Source of the DNA: Nitrospira sp. ND1 | GTDB taxonomy: Bacteria > Nitrospirota > Nitrospiria > Nitrospirales > Nitrospiraceae | Assembly: GCF_900170025.1 (NCBI RefSeq) | Contig: NZ_FWEX01000006.1 | Coordinates: forward strand, 1,449,089 to 1,513,088 | Reading direction: 5' to 3' | DNA length: 64,000 bases | Shown: piece by piece, positions 8,935 through 17,879 of the stretch | How the letters are laid out: every line of letters starts with the position of its first letter | Numbering within the stretch: position 1 is the stretch's first letter | The notes under the pieces: model-generated | The model's database searches: none | What the model was told of the DNA's origin: nothing | The model's input: the letters and a program-made list of their open reading frames with translations, nothing else | Program-made: the position numbers and the translations under genes

Positions 8935-10151
8935 TACCGCGTCGACCTCTTCTTGCGCTGGGCCCGAATCGCCAACCGGAGCGCGCTCAGACGAATAAAC
9001 CCTTCCGCATCCTTCTGACGATACACGTCGTCTTCTTCGAACGTCGCCATGTCCAGCCGATAGAGCGAGCGCGGAGACTTCCGCCCGACCACCGTGCAGG
9101 TCCCTTTGTAGAGCTTCACTCGAACGGTGCCCGTAACATCCTTCTGAGCTTCGTCGAGCGCGACCTGGAGCATTTCCCGCTCCGGAGCATACCAATATCC
9201 GTAGTAAATGAGCTCGGCATAGCGGGGGATCAGACTATCCCGCAGATGCAGCACTTCCCGGTCCATCGTGAGTGACTCCAGGCCTCGATGGGCCGCATGC
9301 AGAATCGTGCCTCCGGGCGTTTCGTACACTCCGCGTGATTTCATCCCGACATAGCGGTTTTCGACGAGATCGACGCGACCGACACCATGCTCGCCGCCCA
9401 ATTTATTGAGATGGGCCAGCAAGGCGGCCGGGCTCATCTTCTTGCCGTCCACCGCCACCGGATTGCCCGCCACATAGTCGATCTCGACTTCTCGGGCCTT
9501 GTTCGGCGCCCGCTCCGGCGAGACCGACATCACGAAAATCTCTTCAGGGGGGGCCTTCCAGGGATCCTCCAAAATGCCGCCCTCATAACTCGTGTGGAAC
9601 AGGTTCATGTCCATGCTGTAGGGTTTCGCCTTAGTGGCCGTGACCGGAATGCCGTGCTTCTCCGCGTACTCGATCAACTCACGCCGCGAGCGCATGGTCC
9701 ATTCCCGCCAGGGCGCAATGATCTTGATCTGCGGATGCAACGCCATATAGGTCAATTCGAAGCGGACCTGATCGTTACCCTTGCCGGTCGCGCCGTGACA
9801 GACCGCCTCGGCGCCTTCATCGGCCGCAATTTCAATTTGGCGCCGCGCAATCAAGGGACGGGCGATCGAGGTGCCCAGCAGGTAGCTACCTTCATAGATC
9901 GCATTCCCGCGCAACATTGGGAACACATGGTCCTTGACGAACACCTCGCGGAGATCCTCCACGTAGACTTTCTTCACGCCCAGGGACTGCGCCTTCTTTT
10001 TGATGGCCTTCAGATCTTCGCCCTGCCCCAGGTCGGCACAAAACGCGATGACTTCGCAGCCATAGACCTCTTCCAGCCACTTCAGAATCACCGACGTGTC
10101 CAGGCCCCCCGAATAGGCCAATACCACTTTTTTGTACGATGACCGACTCAT
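8934..10151 (-). CDS. argG: Argininosuccinate synthase
   Basis: Predicted 405-residue ligase joining citrulline and aspartate with ATP. The PP-loop is [25 protein letters not shown] and the [12 protein letters not shown] segment are typical. I chose the ATG at 10151 (MSRSSYKK) because AAGGGAG stands five bases upstream; a GTG five codons earlier is possible but less well placed. It follows argF by 15 bases and overlaps argH by one base. Confidence 0.97.
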   Translation of the reverse strand: MSRSSYKKVVLAYSGGLDTSVILKWLEEVYGCEVIAFCADLGQGEDLKAIKKKAQSLGVKKVYVEDLREVFVKDHVFPMLRGNAIYEGSYLLGTSIARPLIARRQIEIAADEGAEAVCHGATGKGNDQVRFELTYMALHPQIKIIAPWREWTMRSRRELIEYAEKHGIPVTATKAKPYSMDMNLFHTSYEGGILEDPWKAPPEEIFVMSVSPERAPNKAREVEIDYVAGNPVAVDGKKMSPAALLAHLNKLGGEHGVGRVDLVENRYVGMKSRGVYETPGGTILHAAHRGLESLTMDREVLHLRDSLIPRYAELIYYGYWYAPEREMLQVALDEAQKDVTGTVRVKLYKGTCTVVGRKSPRSLYRLDMATFEEDDVYRQKDAEGFIRLSALRLAIRAQRKKRSTR

Positions 10152-10166
10152 ACGACTCCCTTTCAC

Positions 10167-11147
10167 TTACGTGCTCCGTACAGGTTTCTTTCCGAGGAGC
10201 CTGACCAGAATGGCCTTCTGCATGTGCAATCGGTTCTCGGCTTGATCGAACACCACCGACTGCGGTCCATCCAACACCTCGGCACTGATTTCCTCACCGC
10301 GATGAGCCGGCAGACAATGCATGACCAGCGCATCCGGCTTCGCGCATTTCAATAGTCGCGCATTGAGCTGATAGGGCGCCAGGATCTTGAGACGCTTGGC
10401 TTGCTCCCGCTCCTGCCCCATGCTGATCCAGACGTCGGTATACACCACATCCGCATCTTTCACGGCCACAAACGGATCGGCGCCGATTTCAATCACCGCA
10501 CCGGTCTGCCGGGCTTCCTCCCGGGCTCGATCCACAATGCCCCGATCCGGCTGATATCCGAGCGGGCAACCGACGGCGATCGTCATCCCCATCTTCGCCG
10601 CCGCCTCGATCAGAGAATTCGTCACGTTGTTGCCGTCGCCGACATACGCGATCTTGATGCCTTTCAGCCGCCGTTTCTTTTCCTGAATGGTCAACAGGTC
10701 GGACAGGGCCTGGCAGGGGTGATTCAAGTCGGTCAGCCCGTTGATGACGGGAATGCTCGCCTCGCGGGCCCATTCTTCGGCAATCGCGTGATCAAAGGTG
10801 CGCAGGACAATTGCATCCAGATACCGAGACAGGACATGCGCCGTGTCGGCGACACTCTCGCCGCGCGACAACTGGATATCGCCCATGGGCAACACCATCG
10901 CCTGCCCACCGAGCTGATTCATCCCGGCCTCGAACGACACCCGCGTCCGGGTCGAAGGCTTCTGAAACAGCAGGCCCAACATGCGGCCCTGCAGCAGAGG
11001 ATGGGACACCCCGCGACGCTGCTTCACTTTCAGTTGCGCAGCCAGGCGCAACAACCCCGTGAGCTCTGCGACGGGGATCGAGAGCAGTTCCAGAAAATCT
11101 TTCCCGAGACCGGCCCGGGAGGATGACCGATGCGGACGCCGCGACAT
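10167..11147 (-). CDS. argF: Ornithine carbamoyltransferase
   Basis: Predicted 326-residue enzyme making citrulline from ornithine and carbamoyl phosphate. The carbamoyl-phosphate site is KPSTRTRVSF; DLNHPCQALSD binds ornithine and carbamoyl phosphate; VWISMGQE and the HCLPAHRGEE loop with the catalytic Cys complete the set. The N-terminus carries an extra 15 Ser/Arg-rich residues. It lies 16 bases after argD in the same operon. Confidence 0.97.
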   Translation of the reverse strand: MSRRPHRSSSRAGLGKDFLELLSIPVAELTGLLRLAAQLKVKQRRGVSHPLLQGRMLGLLFQKPSTRTRVSFEAGMNQLGGQAMVLPMGDIQLSRGESVADTAHVLSRYLDAIVLRTFDHAIAEEWAREASIPVINGLTDLNHPCQALSDLLTIQEKKRRLKGIKIAYVGDGNNVTNSLIEAAAKMGMTIAVGCPLGYQPDRGIVDRAREEARQTGAVIEIGADPFVAVKDADVVYTDVWISMGQEREQAKRLKILAPYQLNARLLKCAKPDALVMHCLPAHRGEEISAEVLDGPQSVVFDQAENRLHMQKAILVRLLGKKPVRST

Positions 11148-11163
11148 ACGCGCCCCTACAGGA

Positions 11164-12372
11164 TTAATGGTGGCTTGATGTAGTTCGCTGACTCAACACC
11201 TGCGCAAGCGCGACCAGCAAGCGATCGATCTCGCGCTCCGTGATGATGAGTGGGGGAACGAAGCGCAGAACCCGATCGCCGGTGCAATTGATCAACAATC
11301 CGCGCGCCAGGCAATCGGCGACAACAGCTTTCCCATCGATATCCAATTCCACGCCTTGCAACAGACCAAGTCCGCGCACGTCCTTCACGCAACGATGCCG
11401 GTCCTTCAGAACAGCCAACCCTTTGGCCAACGTCTCACCCATGCGCCGTCCCTGGTCCAGAATCTTCCCTTCCAGCAGCACTCGCAATACCGCCAGCGCG
11501 GCCGCACAGGCCAGAGGATTACCGCCAAAGGTCGAGGCGTGGGTTCCAGGAGAGAAGGCCTGCGCCACAGTGTCCGTCGCTAGACAGGCCCCGATCGGGA
11601 CACCACCGCCCAGCCCCTTCGCCAGGGTCATGATGTCCGGCTGCATACCGAACTGCTCGTAGCAAAAAAGCGTGCCCGTGCGCCCCATGCCGGTTTGCAC
11701 TTCATCGAAAATCAGCAACACATCGCGCTCCCGGCAGAGGTCGCGCAAGCCCTGCATATAGCCCCGATCGGCCACATGCACTCCGCCTTCAGCCTGAATG
11801 GGCTCCAACAGGACGGCGGCGGTTTTCGATGTGATCGCGCGCTCGACTTCCGAGAGATCGTTGAACGTCACATGCGAAAACCCCGGCATGAGCGGAGCGA
11901 ATCCCTTCTGCACCTTCTCCTGACCGGTGGCGGTCAAGGTGGCCATGGTGCGCCCGTGAAAGGAGTTCGTCATCGTGACGATCTCGTAGCGGTCTGCTCC
12001 GTACTTATCGTACGAATACTTTCGGGCCAACTTGATCGCCGCTTCGTTCGCTTCCGCGCCGCTGTTACAGAAGAAGACTTTCTGCGCAAACGAATGTTCG
12101 ACCAGGGTCTGAGCAAGCCGCACCTGCGGCTCGGTATAATAAAGGTTCGATGTGTGGATCAGGTGCTGCACCTGTTTTTGAATCGCCAGCACCAGGTCCG
12201 GATGTCCATGACCGAGGAGATTGACCGCAATGCCGGCCACAAAGTCGATGTACTCCCGGCCTTCCAGGTCGTAGACCTTCGAGCCACGTCCCCGCACGAT
12301 CGAAATCGGCTGGCGCGTATAGGTGTTCATCAAGTACTGTTCGGCATTGAGACGCAACTCACCCGTCGGCAT
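11164..12372 (-). CDS. argD: Acetylornithine aminotransferase
   Basis: Predicted 402-residue class III PLP aminotransferase, here the first gene of the arginine-lysine operon. It moves an amino group from glutamate to N-acetylglutamate semialdehyde; in many bacteria the same enzyme serves succinyl-diaminopimelate synthesis, which would suit this operon. Motifs: FCNSGAEANEAAIKLAR, LLIFDEVQTGMGRTG and the PLP Lys in MTLAKGLGGG. The ATG at 12372 has GAGAGG six bases upstream; the frame extends to 12429. The diaminopimelate role is inference. Confidence 0.95.
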   Translation of the reverse strand: MPTGELRLNAEQYLMNTYTRQPISIVRGRGSKVYDLEGREYIDFVAGIAVNLLGHGHPDLVLAIQKQVQHLIHTSNLYYTEPQVRLAQTLVEHSFAQKVFFCNSGAEANEAAIKLARKYSYDKYGADRYEIVTMTNSFHGRTMATLTATGQEKVQKGFAPLMPGFSHVTFNDLSEVERAITSKTAAVLLEPIQAEGGVHVADRGYMQGLRDLCRERDVLLIFDEVQTGMGRTGTLFCYEQFGMQPDIMTLAKGLGGGVPIGACLATDTVAQAFSPGTHASTFGGNPLACAAALAVLRVLLEGKILDQGRRMGETLAKGLAVLKDRHRCVKDVRGLGLLQGVELDIDGKAVVADCLARGLLINCTGDRVLRFVPPLIITEREIDRLLVALAQVLSQRTTSSHH

Positions 12373-12544
12373 GGCACACCTCTCCCATCGTGAGTCGGCG
12401 AAGCTACCATAGGGCACAGGTGAAAGCAACCGAACGCACGCCTGTCAGCAGCTCCTGGCGCGGCCGGCGGTCTGTTTCGAACCCTGCCGCTTACGGAGGG
12501 CCGCCCTTGACGGGGAGAGACGGCGGATGGGATAAGGTGACCGT

Positions 12545-13189
12545 ATGAAATCCTGTTCACAATGCCGACAAGAAAACCGGGACGATGCCCGCTTTTGCCA
12601 CCAATGCGGCGGCGCCTTCGCCGTTGAAAGCCAGGAAACTGTGGTGGAGGCGGACTCGGCACCTTCGCCGCAGACGGATGCAGAGCTCTGGAAAGCCTTC
12701 ATCGGCCCCAATGCCGACCGCTACCTGGAGACCTTCAAGAAATTCACGGGGCCGTCCGGGCCCAAATTCGCCTTGACCTGGCACTGGCCAGCCTTCGTCT
12801 TTGAGCCCTTCCTCTGGTTTCTCTACCGGAAGATGTACGTCTACGCGCTGATCTATGCCATCGGCCCGGCGATGGCGTTCTATATCACCCAGGACCTCTC
12901 CGCCGACCTCATCTGGCGTGTCATTGCAGGCGCCAGCGCCAACTATATCTATTTCTGGCATGCCAAGGAACAGCTCGCCAAGATCAAAGGCGAACGGGCC
13001 ACGGGTGGAGAAGCCAGACAGCAGATGTTGGGAGAATTAGGCGGCGTGCAGCCGTACGTCGTGTGGGTCGGCGTCGGCCTCCTGGTCCTGAAGATCGGCC
13101 TGGTCGTCGCCATGTTCAAGGACGGACCGCCTGACGGGTCGAAGAATCCTCCCGCCAAACCCCACCCCGCCAGCGTCACGCACGTCTAG
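12545..13189 (+). CDS. Zinc-ribbon membrane protein, DUF2628-like
   Basis: A 214-residue protein. It starts with a zinc ribbon (CSQCRQENRDDARFCHQCGG), then an acidic linker and a cytoplasmic-looking segment ending FALTWHWPAFVFEPFLWFLYRKMY. This W-x-W-x-A-F-x-x-x-x-W-x-x-Y-R-K-M pattern followed by hydrophobic segments is typical of DUF2628-type membrane proteins. Two further helices follow (about residues 100-140 and 165-185). Function unknown. It is divergent from the arg operon, with 172 bases between the two starts. Confidence 0.65.
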   Translation: MKSCSQCRQENRDDARFCHQCGGAFAVESQETVVEADSAPSPQTDAELWKAFIGPNADRYLETFKKFTGPSGPKFALTWHWPAFVFEPFLWFLYRKMYVYALIYAIGPAMAFYITQDLSADLIWRVIAGASANYIYFWHAKEQLAKIKGERATGGEARQQMLGELGGVQPYVVWVGVGLLVLKIGLVVAMFKDGPPDGSKNPPAKPHPASVTHV

Positions 13190-13251
13190 CAAAACAACGT
13201 TCACAAGTCGGCTCCAGCTTTCTGACAACAGCTGTCACAAATCTGAGGCGC

Positions 13252-13719
13252 CTATTTCAGGCGGGATAAGAAGCTCAACGGATCTTTTACAAACTGAAAG
13301 GCAGTGGATTCCCGGATTTCATCTTTCAAAGCCGACAAACCAGGCTCTATCACCTTCCCGCCTTCACTGATGAGCCAGCACTGAAGATCGCGTGAAAACT
13401 GCACTGCAGTCTCCAGCAACTCAATCGTTGTCTCCCTCAAGTCAAAACGGAATTGGACTTCTACAAGAGACTCACCCTCTCGCAAAATCGTTAAACACGA
13501 CGTCTCAAGGCTACCAAGCACCTCAAGATCCTTCGACCATGTCTTCCCAGACGGAAGCATCTTTTCCACATCGCGCAACAGCGTAACGGGTAGCCGCTGA
13601 TCCTTCCACCACACAACGGACTCTCGCTGCTCTTCAGTGAGAACCATCCCTGCACGCAACGAGTTCGCCTCTGCGACCGCCTTCGGCACTAACTCGATTT
13701 GAAATTGCCAGACAGCCAT
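13252..13719 (-). CDS. Hypothetical protein
   Basis: A 155-residue soluble protein beginning MAVWQFQIELVPKAVAEANS. I do not recognise a family with certainty. It has a mixed strand-helix pattern, no signal peptide and no cysteine-rich site; WQFQIELVP and the middle VEVQFRFDLRE strand suggest a beta core. Proteins with a short W-x-F-x-(I/V)-x-L-(I/V)-P opening are sometimes found as immunity-type or stand-alone genes, but nothing in the neighbourhood is a toxin. The base composition is less GC-rich than the flanks, so it may have been acquired. Confidence 0.6.
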   Translation of the reverse strand: MAVWQFQIELVPKAVAEANSLRAGMVLTEEQRESVVWWKDQRLPVTLLRDVEKMLPSGKTWSKDLEVLGSLETSCLTILREGESLVEVQFRFDLRETTIELLETAVQFSRDLQCWLISEGGKVIEPGLSALKDEIRESTAFQFVKDPLSFLSRLK

Positions 13720-13785
13720 TACCTAACCCGAACCCTCGGGGGCGGAATCCACCCTCCAGCTCGACTCATGAAACACCGGCCTTCG

Positions 13786-14616
13786 CTATTCGGACAGACG
13801 CTGCCGCTGCCACTCGATCCAGGATACGAACCAGTCGAAATCCTGCTGGTAGGCGGCTCCACTCAGATCAGGCGCGGCCTGGGTCTGCTCCAGTTGCGTG
13901 TAGGTGCGCGGCCAGTTCTTTTGCCACCAGGACTTGAGCTCGTCCGGGCCGTAGGGCTGCCCGTTGGGGTTGGTGATGCCGGCTGCCGCGCAGAGCCCGG
14001 CCACAAGCGGCCAGTAGCGATCCTTGCCAAGACCGACGCTCCGGAAATGTTCGCGAAGCAGGAAGACCACCCAGAGTTCGGCGCTGTTCTTCTTGTTATG
14101 CTTGAAAGGCTGCGTTTGTCGCAGTGGAACCGGGTCGAAGGTTTTGATGACCGACGTGTAATCCGGACCTCCGTAGCTCCCCGCCGACTCGGCAATCCCC
14201 TGCAGCATGTTGGCGAGTTCCACCTCGACGACCGGCGAGCGGGCCGGGCTGTGGTCAGGGCCTCCGGTACTCAACGGATTGGCCACCGTCAGCAATTCGA
14301 TCAACGGCTTGAGCTCACGCAACCGAACGGCGGCGGCTTTGAGAATCTGCTCGGACTCGAGCCAGTAATCCGGATCGCCCTTGGAGGCCCGTTCCCGACC
14401 GGGCGGCGGCAACACCACGGGAATCCAGTAGCGCACCAGCACAAAGAGGACGTATTCAACCTCGCCACCGGCCTGCGCGACACCAGCCAGCGCCTGACTG
14501 ACCCCGAGCGCCCGCCGAAAAAAGGCTTCGACCCTGTCTTCAACCTGCAGGCGCCGTCCCATTGCGCGCCACCACTCCTGCAATGGGGTCCAGCCTGAGG
14601 GGGAACGTTCCGTCAT
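13786..14616 (-). CDS. Hypothetical protein
   Basis: A 276-residue protein, rich in Trp and Arg, with no signal peptide or membrane helix that I trust (VEYVLFVLVRYWIPVVLPPPG is hydrophobic but short). It resembles no family I can name. GGAG stands seven bases before the ATG at 14616, and codon use matches the housekeeping neighbours, so it is likely real. It shares its strand with the 13252 gene, 66 bases away, and is divergent from gpmA. Confidence 0.65.
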   Translation of the reverse strand: MTERSPSGWTPLQEWWRAMGRRLQVEDRVEAFFRRALGVSQALAGVAQAGGEVEYVLFVLVRYWIPVVLPPPGRERASKGDPDYWLESEQILKAAAVRLRELKPLIELLTVANPLSTGGPDHSPARSPVVEVELANMLQGIAESAGSYGGPDYTSVIKTFDPVPLRQTQPFKHNKKNSAELWVVFLLREHFRSVGLGKDRYWPLVAGLCAAAGITNPNGQPYGPDELKSWWQKNWPRTYTQLEQTQAAPDLSGAAYQQDFDWFVSWIEWQRQRLSE

Positions 14617-14798
14617 CGATGCGCTCCGGCGTGAGGAGAAACCGGCGGCATGGTACTGGCTGCCTCATCTGATTGCAACTCAGCATGACGGAGCCACGGC
14701 GCACTTCCGTGGGCTCATCCCGCTTGACAGGGCGAAGGGGAAATCGCATAAGCTGTCCTGAAACCGTTCTATCCTTTCGGACAAGGAGACGAGGCACG

Positions 14799-15404
14799 AT
14801 GAGCAAATTGGTTCTCATTCGTCATGGCGAGTCGCAGTGGAATCTTGAAAACCGCTTCACCGGCTGGGTGGATGTCCCCCTCTCCCCGAAAGGTATCGAA
14901 GAGGCGAAGGCGGCAGGAAAAAAACTGGCGGGGTTCACATTCGATCGCGCCTTTTCGTCCGTGCTGGCCCGTGCCAACGAAACGTTGCGCCTCGTCCTCG
15001 AAGGGATCGGACAGACCGGGATTCCCATAGAAAAAGACAAGGCGCTGAACGAGCGCATGTACGGAGAGCTGCAGGGGCTCAACAAAGCCGAAACGGCCAA
15101 GAAGTTCGGGGATGAGCAGGTGAAAATCTGGCGCCGGAGCTACGATGTACGGCCACCGGGCGGAGAAAGCTTGAAAGACACAGCGGAGCGGGTGCTCCCC
15201 TACTACGACAGCCGCATCAAGCCCTACGTGCTCAAAGGAGAAACGATCCTCATCGCCGCCCATGGAAACAGCCTGCGAGCGCTGGTGATGCAGCTCGAGC
15301 AGCTGACCCGGGAGCAGGTCCTGGAACTCAACATTCCAACCGGAGCCCCGCTGCTCTATGAGCTCGACAACAACGGGAAGGTGCTGTCACACCGGTATCT
15401 CTAA
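14799..15404 (+). CDS. gpmA: 2,3-bisphosphoglycerate-dependent phosphoglycerate mutase, short form
   Basis: Predicted 201-residue histidine phosphatase-fold enzyme interconverting 3- and 2-phosphoglycerate in glycolysis/gluconeogenesis. The phospho-His motif is [36 protein letters not shown] and the second catalytic His in [11 protein letters not shown] are the GpmA pattern. It is shorter than the E. coli enzyme (about 250) but equals the compact form seen in other phyla. The ATG at 14799 follows AAGGAGACGAGG; the frame is open to 14673. Confidence 0.94.
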   Translation: MSKLVLIRHGESQWNLENRFTGWVDVPLSPKGIEEAKAAGKKLAGFTFDRAFSSVLARANETLRLVLEGIGQTGIPIEKDKALNERMYGELQGLNKAETAKKFGDEQVKIWRRSYDVRPPGGESLKDTAERVLPYYDSRIKPYVLKGETILIAAHGNSLRALVMQLEQLTREQVLELNIPTGAPLLYELDNNGKVLSHRYL

Positions 15405-15432
15405 CAGGAAACAGGAGGGCGCGGCCGACAGC

Positions 15433-15927
15433 CTACACGCACTGGCTCAGCAACTCCTGGTACTTATCCAAGGGCACCAGATCAGGCAGGAGCACGAGCA
15501 ACTTCGGCCGATCCTCCGGTTGAATCAAACATTGATTTTCGAGCAGATCTGAGATTTCCTCGGAGGCGGCCATGGCGCCGCCTTCGTAATCCCCCACCGG
15601 CGCATAGAGTGCGCGCCGTTCTTCCATTTCGACCAGGTAGTCCTCCCACTTCACCGACTCAAGCTTGAACGTCGCAGCCCAATCCGCCTGAATCAATTCC
15701 AGCACCCGCTGAAACAGGACCTCGCGGTACTTCCGTGGAATGTGGGCATTGACGGCCGCATGAACCCAGTAGAGCGTGAAAGAGAGGAGCTCTCGCGTCA
15801 TCGTCTCCTCATGTTCTTCCTGGCCCTCGATGCCATATTCGCTCAACAGCTCAACGGAAACCCGGCGTGGAATCAGTTTGTACAAGGCGTCGGCAACTTC
15901 GGCCGGCGTCATGGCTCCTTTTGGCAT
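15433..15927 (-). CDS. Hypothetical protein
   Basis: A 164-residue acidic, mostly helical soluble protein starting MPKGAMTPAEVADALYKL. No family recognised. It has no signal peptide and no metal motif. GGAGG lies six bases before the ATG at 15927, which decides this start over the open frame reaching 16002. It is convergent with gpmA and divergent from the 16074 barrel protein. Confidence 0.65.
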   Translation of the reverse strand: MPKGAMTPAEVADALYKLIPRRVSVELLSEYGIEGQEEHEETMTRELLSFTLYWVHAAVNAHIPRKYREVLFQRVLELIQADWAATFKLESVKWEDYLVEMEERRALYAPVGDYEGGAMAASEEISDLLENQCLIQPEDRPKLLVLLPDLVPLDKYQELLSQCV

Positions 15928-16073
15928 ACTCATCCTCCCGAAAGGGAACCCAGCATACTGGAGCCCCGCGCGCATTGACAACCCTGGACGGTGAACTGCC
16001 ACGCGGCGTCGATTGCTTGTCCGCCGGAAGGGCCTATGCTACATAAAGCCTCATCACCGTGAGACGCAGAACC

Positions 16074-16625
16074 ATGACACCTATGCGACCTGTTCGAGCA
16101 CTGTTCATCGGCCTCGCCTTCCTCGGCATCCTCTGGGCTGCACCGACCACAGCAGCAGAGGTGCAGGAGCCACGCTGGGGCTTCAGCACCGATCTTGGCC
16201 TCTGGAGCGGCACCACCAACGACACCACCTTCGCACTCGGCTTCGGGCTCGATTACTACATGGACCAGAACTTTTCGTTCGGCGGGATGGCGCTCTTCAC
16301 GCCGGTCGGGGACCTGACACAGATCGGCATCGCGGGAGTCGCGAAGTATCATCTTCGCCTGAATAGCGGATTCAATCTGGTGCCGTTCGCCGGACTAGGC
16401 ATTCTCCACGCGGACCTCAACCGAGGCAGCGGCGCCACCAAAGTTGATCGCAACGACACCAGCCACTTTATTCCCCTCGGCATGTCGCTGGAATATCAGG
16501 TCGGTCCCAAAATCGCCTTCTCGACCACCCTCATGGTAAACCTGCACCACATCACCCTCTCGCCACCCGTCGCCAACGACAACACCAGCGTGGCACTCCT
16601 CTTCGGTATCCGCTGGGGGCCGTAA
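16074..16625 (+). CDS. Outer-membrane beta-barrel protein
   Basis: A 183-residue protein with a signal peptide (RPVRALFIGLAFLGILWA, cleavage near TTAAE) and a mature part of about eight alternating strands ending in LLFGIRWGP. Glycine-aromatic spacing such as FALGFGLDYYMD and NLVPFAGLGILHADL is that of OmpW/OmpX-like small barrels. Function and exact family are not clear. Three in-frame starts (16059 GTG, 16074 ATG, 16083 ATG) are possible; none has a strong ribosome binding site. Confidence 0.72.
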   Translation: MTPMRPVRALFIGLAFLGILWAAPTTAAEVQEPRWGFSTDLGLWSGTTNDTTFALGFGLDYYMDQNFSFGGMALFTPVGDLTQIGIAGVAKYHLRLNSGFNLVPFAGLGILHADLNRGSGATKVDRNDTSHFIPLGMSLEYQVGPKIAFSTTLMVNLHHITLSPPVANDNTSVALLFGIRWGP

Positions 16626-16734
16626 CGAGGCCACAGTGAACGACAGCTCCGGCGAACTGCACTGAGCATGTCGAAAATTTGAGTACCGCGAGAACGGCGC
16701 CAGAAGCACATCCAGCACTTCAGTTTCGGACTCC

Positions 16735-16856
16735 ACCGCCGCTCAAACGGATTTCCAGCGAGGCCGCAACGAAGCGAGGAGGCGAGGCGTACCCTTGCGG
16801 TACATTGAGCCCCGGAGCGAGACGAGAACGAAGATGGGGAACCGCTTCAGCGGCTG
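16735..16856. repeat. Dispersed extragenic repeat, copy 1
   Basis: A non-coding block just before the end of the ATP-grasp gene. It is bounded by GCCGCT near 16739 and its inverse AGCGGC near 16849, and holds an internal GTACC/GGTAC inverted pair. A 26-base core starting TTGAGCC (16805) and ending CGAGAACG (16830) matches 20 of 26 bases in the block at 20667-20692 with no gaps. I infer one repeat family; I recall similar blocks between genes of Nitrospira but cannot check that here. Confidence 0.5.
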
Positions 16857-17879
16857 TCAAGCGGCTTGGGCGGGGCGCCACCGCAACCCCACATGCAACA
16901 ATTCCTGCAGCAGGTCTTTGTAGGCGAGGTCAGCTTTTTCGGCCGAGTCGGCAAAATCTTCGCCGGTGGCGATCTGAGGATTGGGATTCGCTTCGAGCAC
17001 GTAGACGTTACCGTCTTTGTCCATCCGCATATCGATGCGAGCGTAACCACTCAGCCCCAATGCACGATAGACGCGCTTGGCCAGGTGCTGAATATGGTCG
17101 ACGACTCCGTCCGGGAGGTTCCTCGCTTCGCACGAGCAGATGCCGTACTTGTCCTGGTACTTGCGGCTCCACTTCACTCGCTCCGTCGCGATGCGGCGGG
17201 CCTCATCCGGCATCTTGTCCATCACGAGTTCCCAGACCGGAAACACTTGCAGGTGCGCATTGCCCATCACCCCGACATAGAGCTCGCGTCCTTCGATGTA
17301 CCGCTCGATGAGGGCTCCAGTGCCGACATTGTCGTGGATGAATGCCACCCGTTCCCGCAACTTCTCATCGTCATCGACAATCGAGGCCTGCGAAATCCCC
17401 AGCGATGCCTCTTCGCTGATCGACTTCACGATCAATGGGAAGGGCAGGTATTTGGGTCGCCGCACCATGCGATGCAGGGGCACGACCATGAATTCAGGGT
17501 ATGGAATACGATGGTACGACATCACCTGCTTCGCCAGCGCCTTGTCGCGCGCAAGCATGAGGCCGCGTGGATTGCAGCCGGTGTAGGGAATGCGCATCAA
17601 TTCGAGATAGGACACCACGTTCTGGTCGTAGACCGCCCGCCCGTCGAACTCCTCCAGTAAATTGAACGCAATGTGGGGCTTCCAATCCTCGACGGCCGCA
17701 CGAATCACTTCCAGATCGCTCTTGACCCCGAGCGGCTGGACATCATGGCCGAGTTTCCGGAGGGTGGAGACCACATCGTACTCAGTCTTCCAGGCCGCGC
17801 CTTCAAGGTCCTGCCCGTTCAGTTGATCGGGAGGCACAAGATCCTTGTGCATCAAAACAAGCACGCGCAATCGTCTCAT
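16857..17879 (-). CDS. ATP-grasp ligase, D-Ala-D-Ala ligase-like
   Basis: A 340-residue ATP-grasp protein. The N-terminal part (LRVLVLMHKDLVPPD, then HIAFNLLEEFDG and PYTGCNPRGLMLARDKALAK) and the ATP-binding middle (PLIVKSISEEASLGI, ALIERYIEGRELYVG) resemble D-alanine-D-alanine ligases. The metal-binding end is YARIDMRMDKDGNVYVLEANPNP. The dedicated D-Ala ligase residues are not all evident, so the amide or peptide bond it makes is unknown. Its start overlaps the stop of the HEAGH protein upstream (ATGA), so the two are translated together and probably act in one pathway. Confidence 0.8.
   Translation of the reverse strand: MRRLRVLVLMHKDLVPPDQLNGQDLEGAAWKTEYDVVSTLRKLGHDVQPLGVKSDLEVIRAAVEDWKPHIAFNLLEEFDGRAVYDQNVVSYLELMRIPYTGCNPRGLMLARDKALAKQVMSYHRIPYPEFMVVPLHRMVRRPKYLPFPLIVKSISEEASLGISQASIVDDDEKLRERVAFIHDNVGTGALIERYIEGRELYVGVMGNAHLQVFPVWELVMDKMPDEARRIATERVKWSRKYQDKYGICSCEARNLPDGVVDHIQHLAKRVYRALGLSGYARIDMRMDKDGNVYVLEANPNPQIATGEDFADSAEKADLAYKDLLQELLHVGLRWRPAQAA

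Noticed and set aside
13252-14616. Immunity-toxin pair
   Set aside because: Neither protein shows toxin motifs or export signals; the pairing rests only on adjacency.
16679-17311. Long plus-strand frame opposite the ATP-grasp gene
   Set aside because: Arg-rich shadow of a GC-rich gene, starting in the extragenic repeat.
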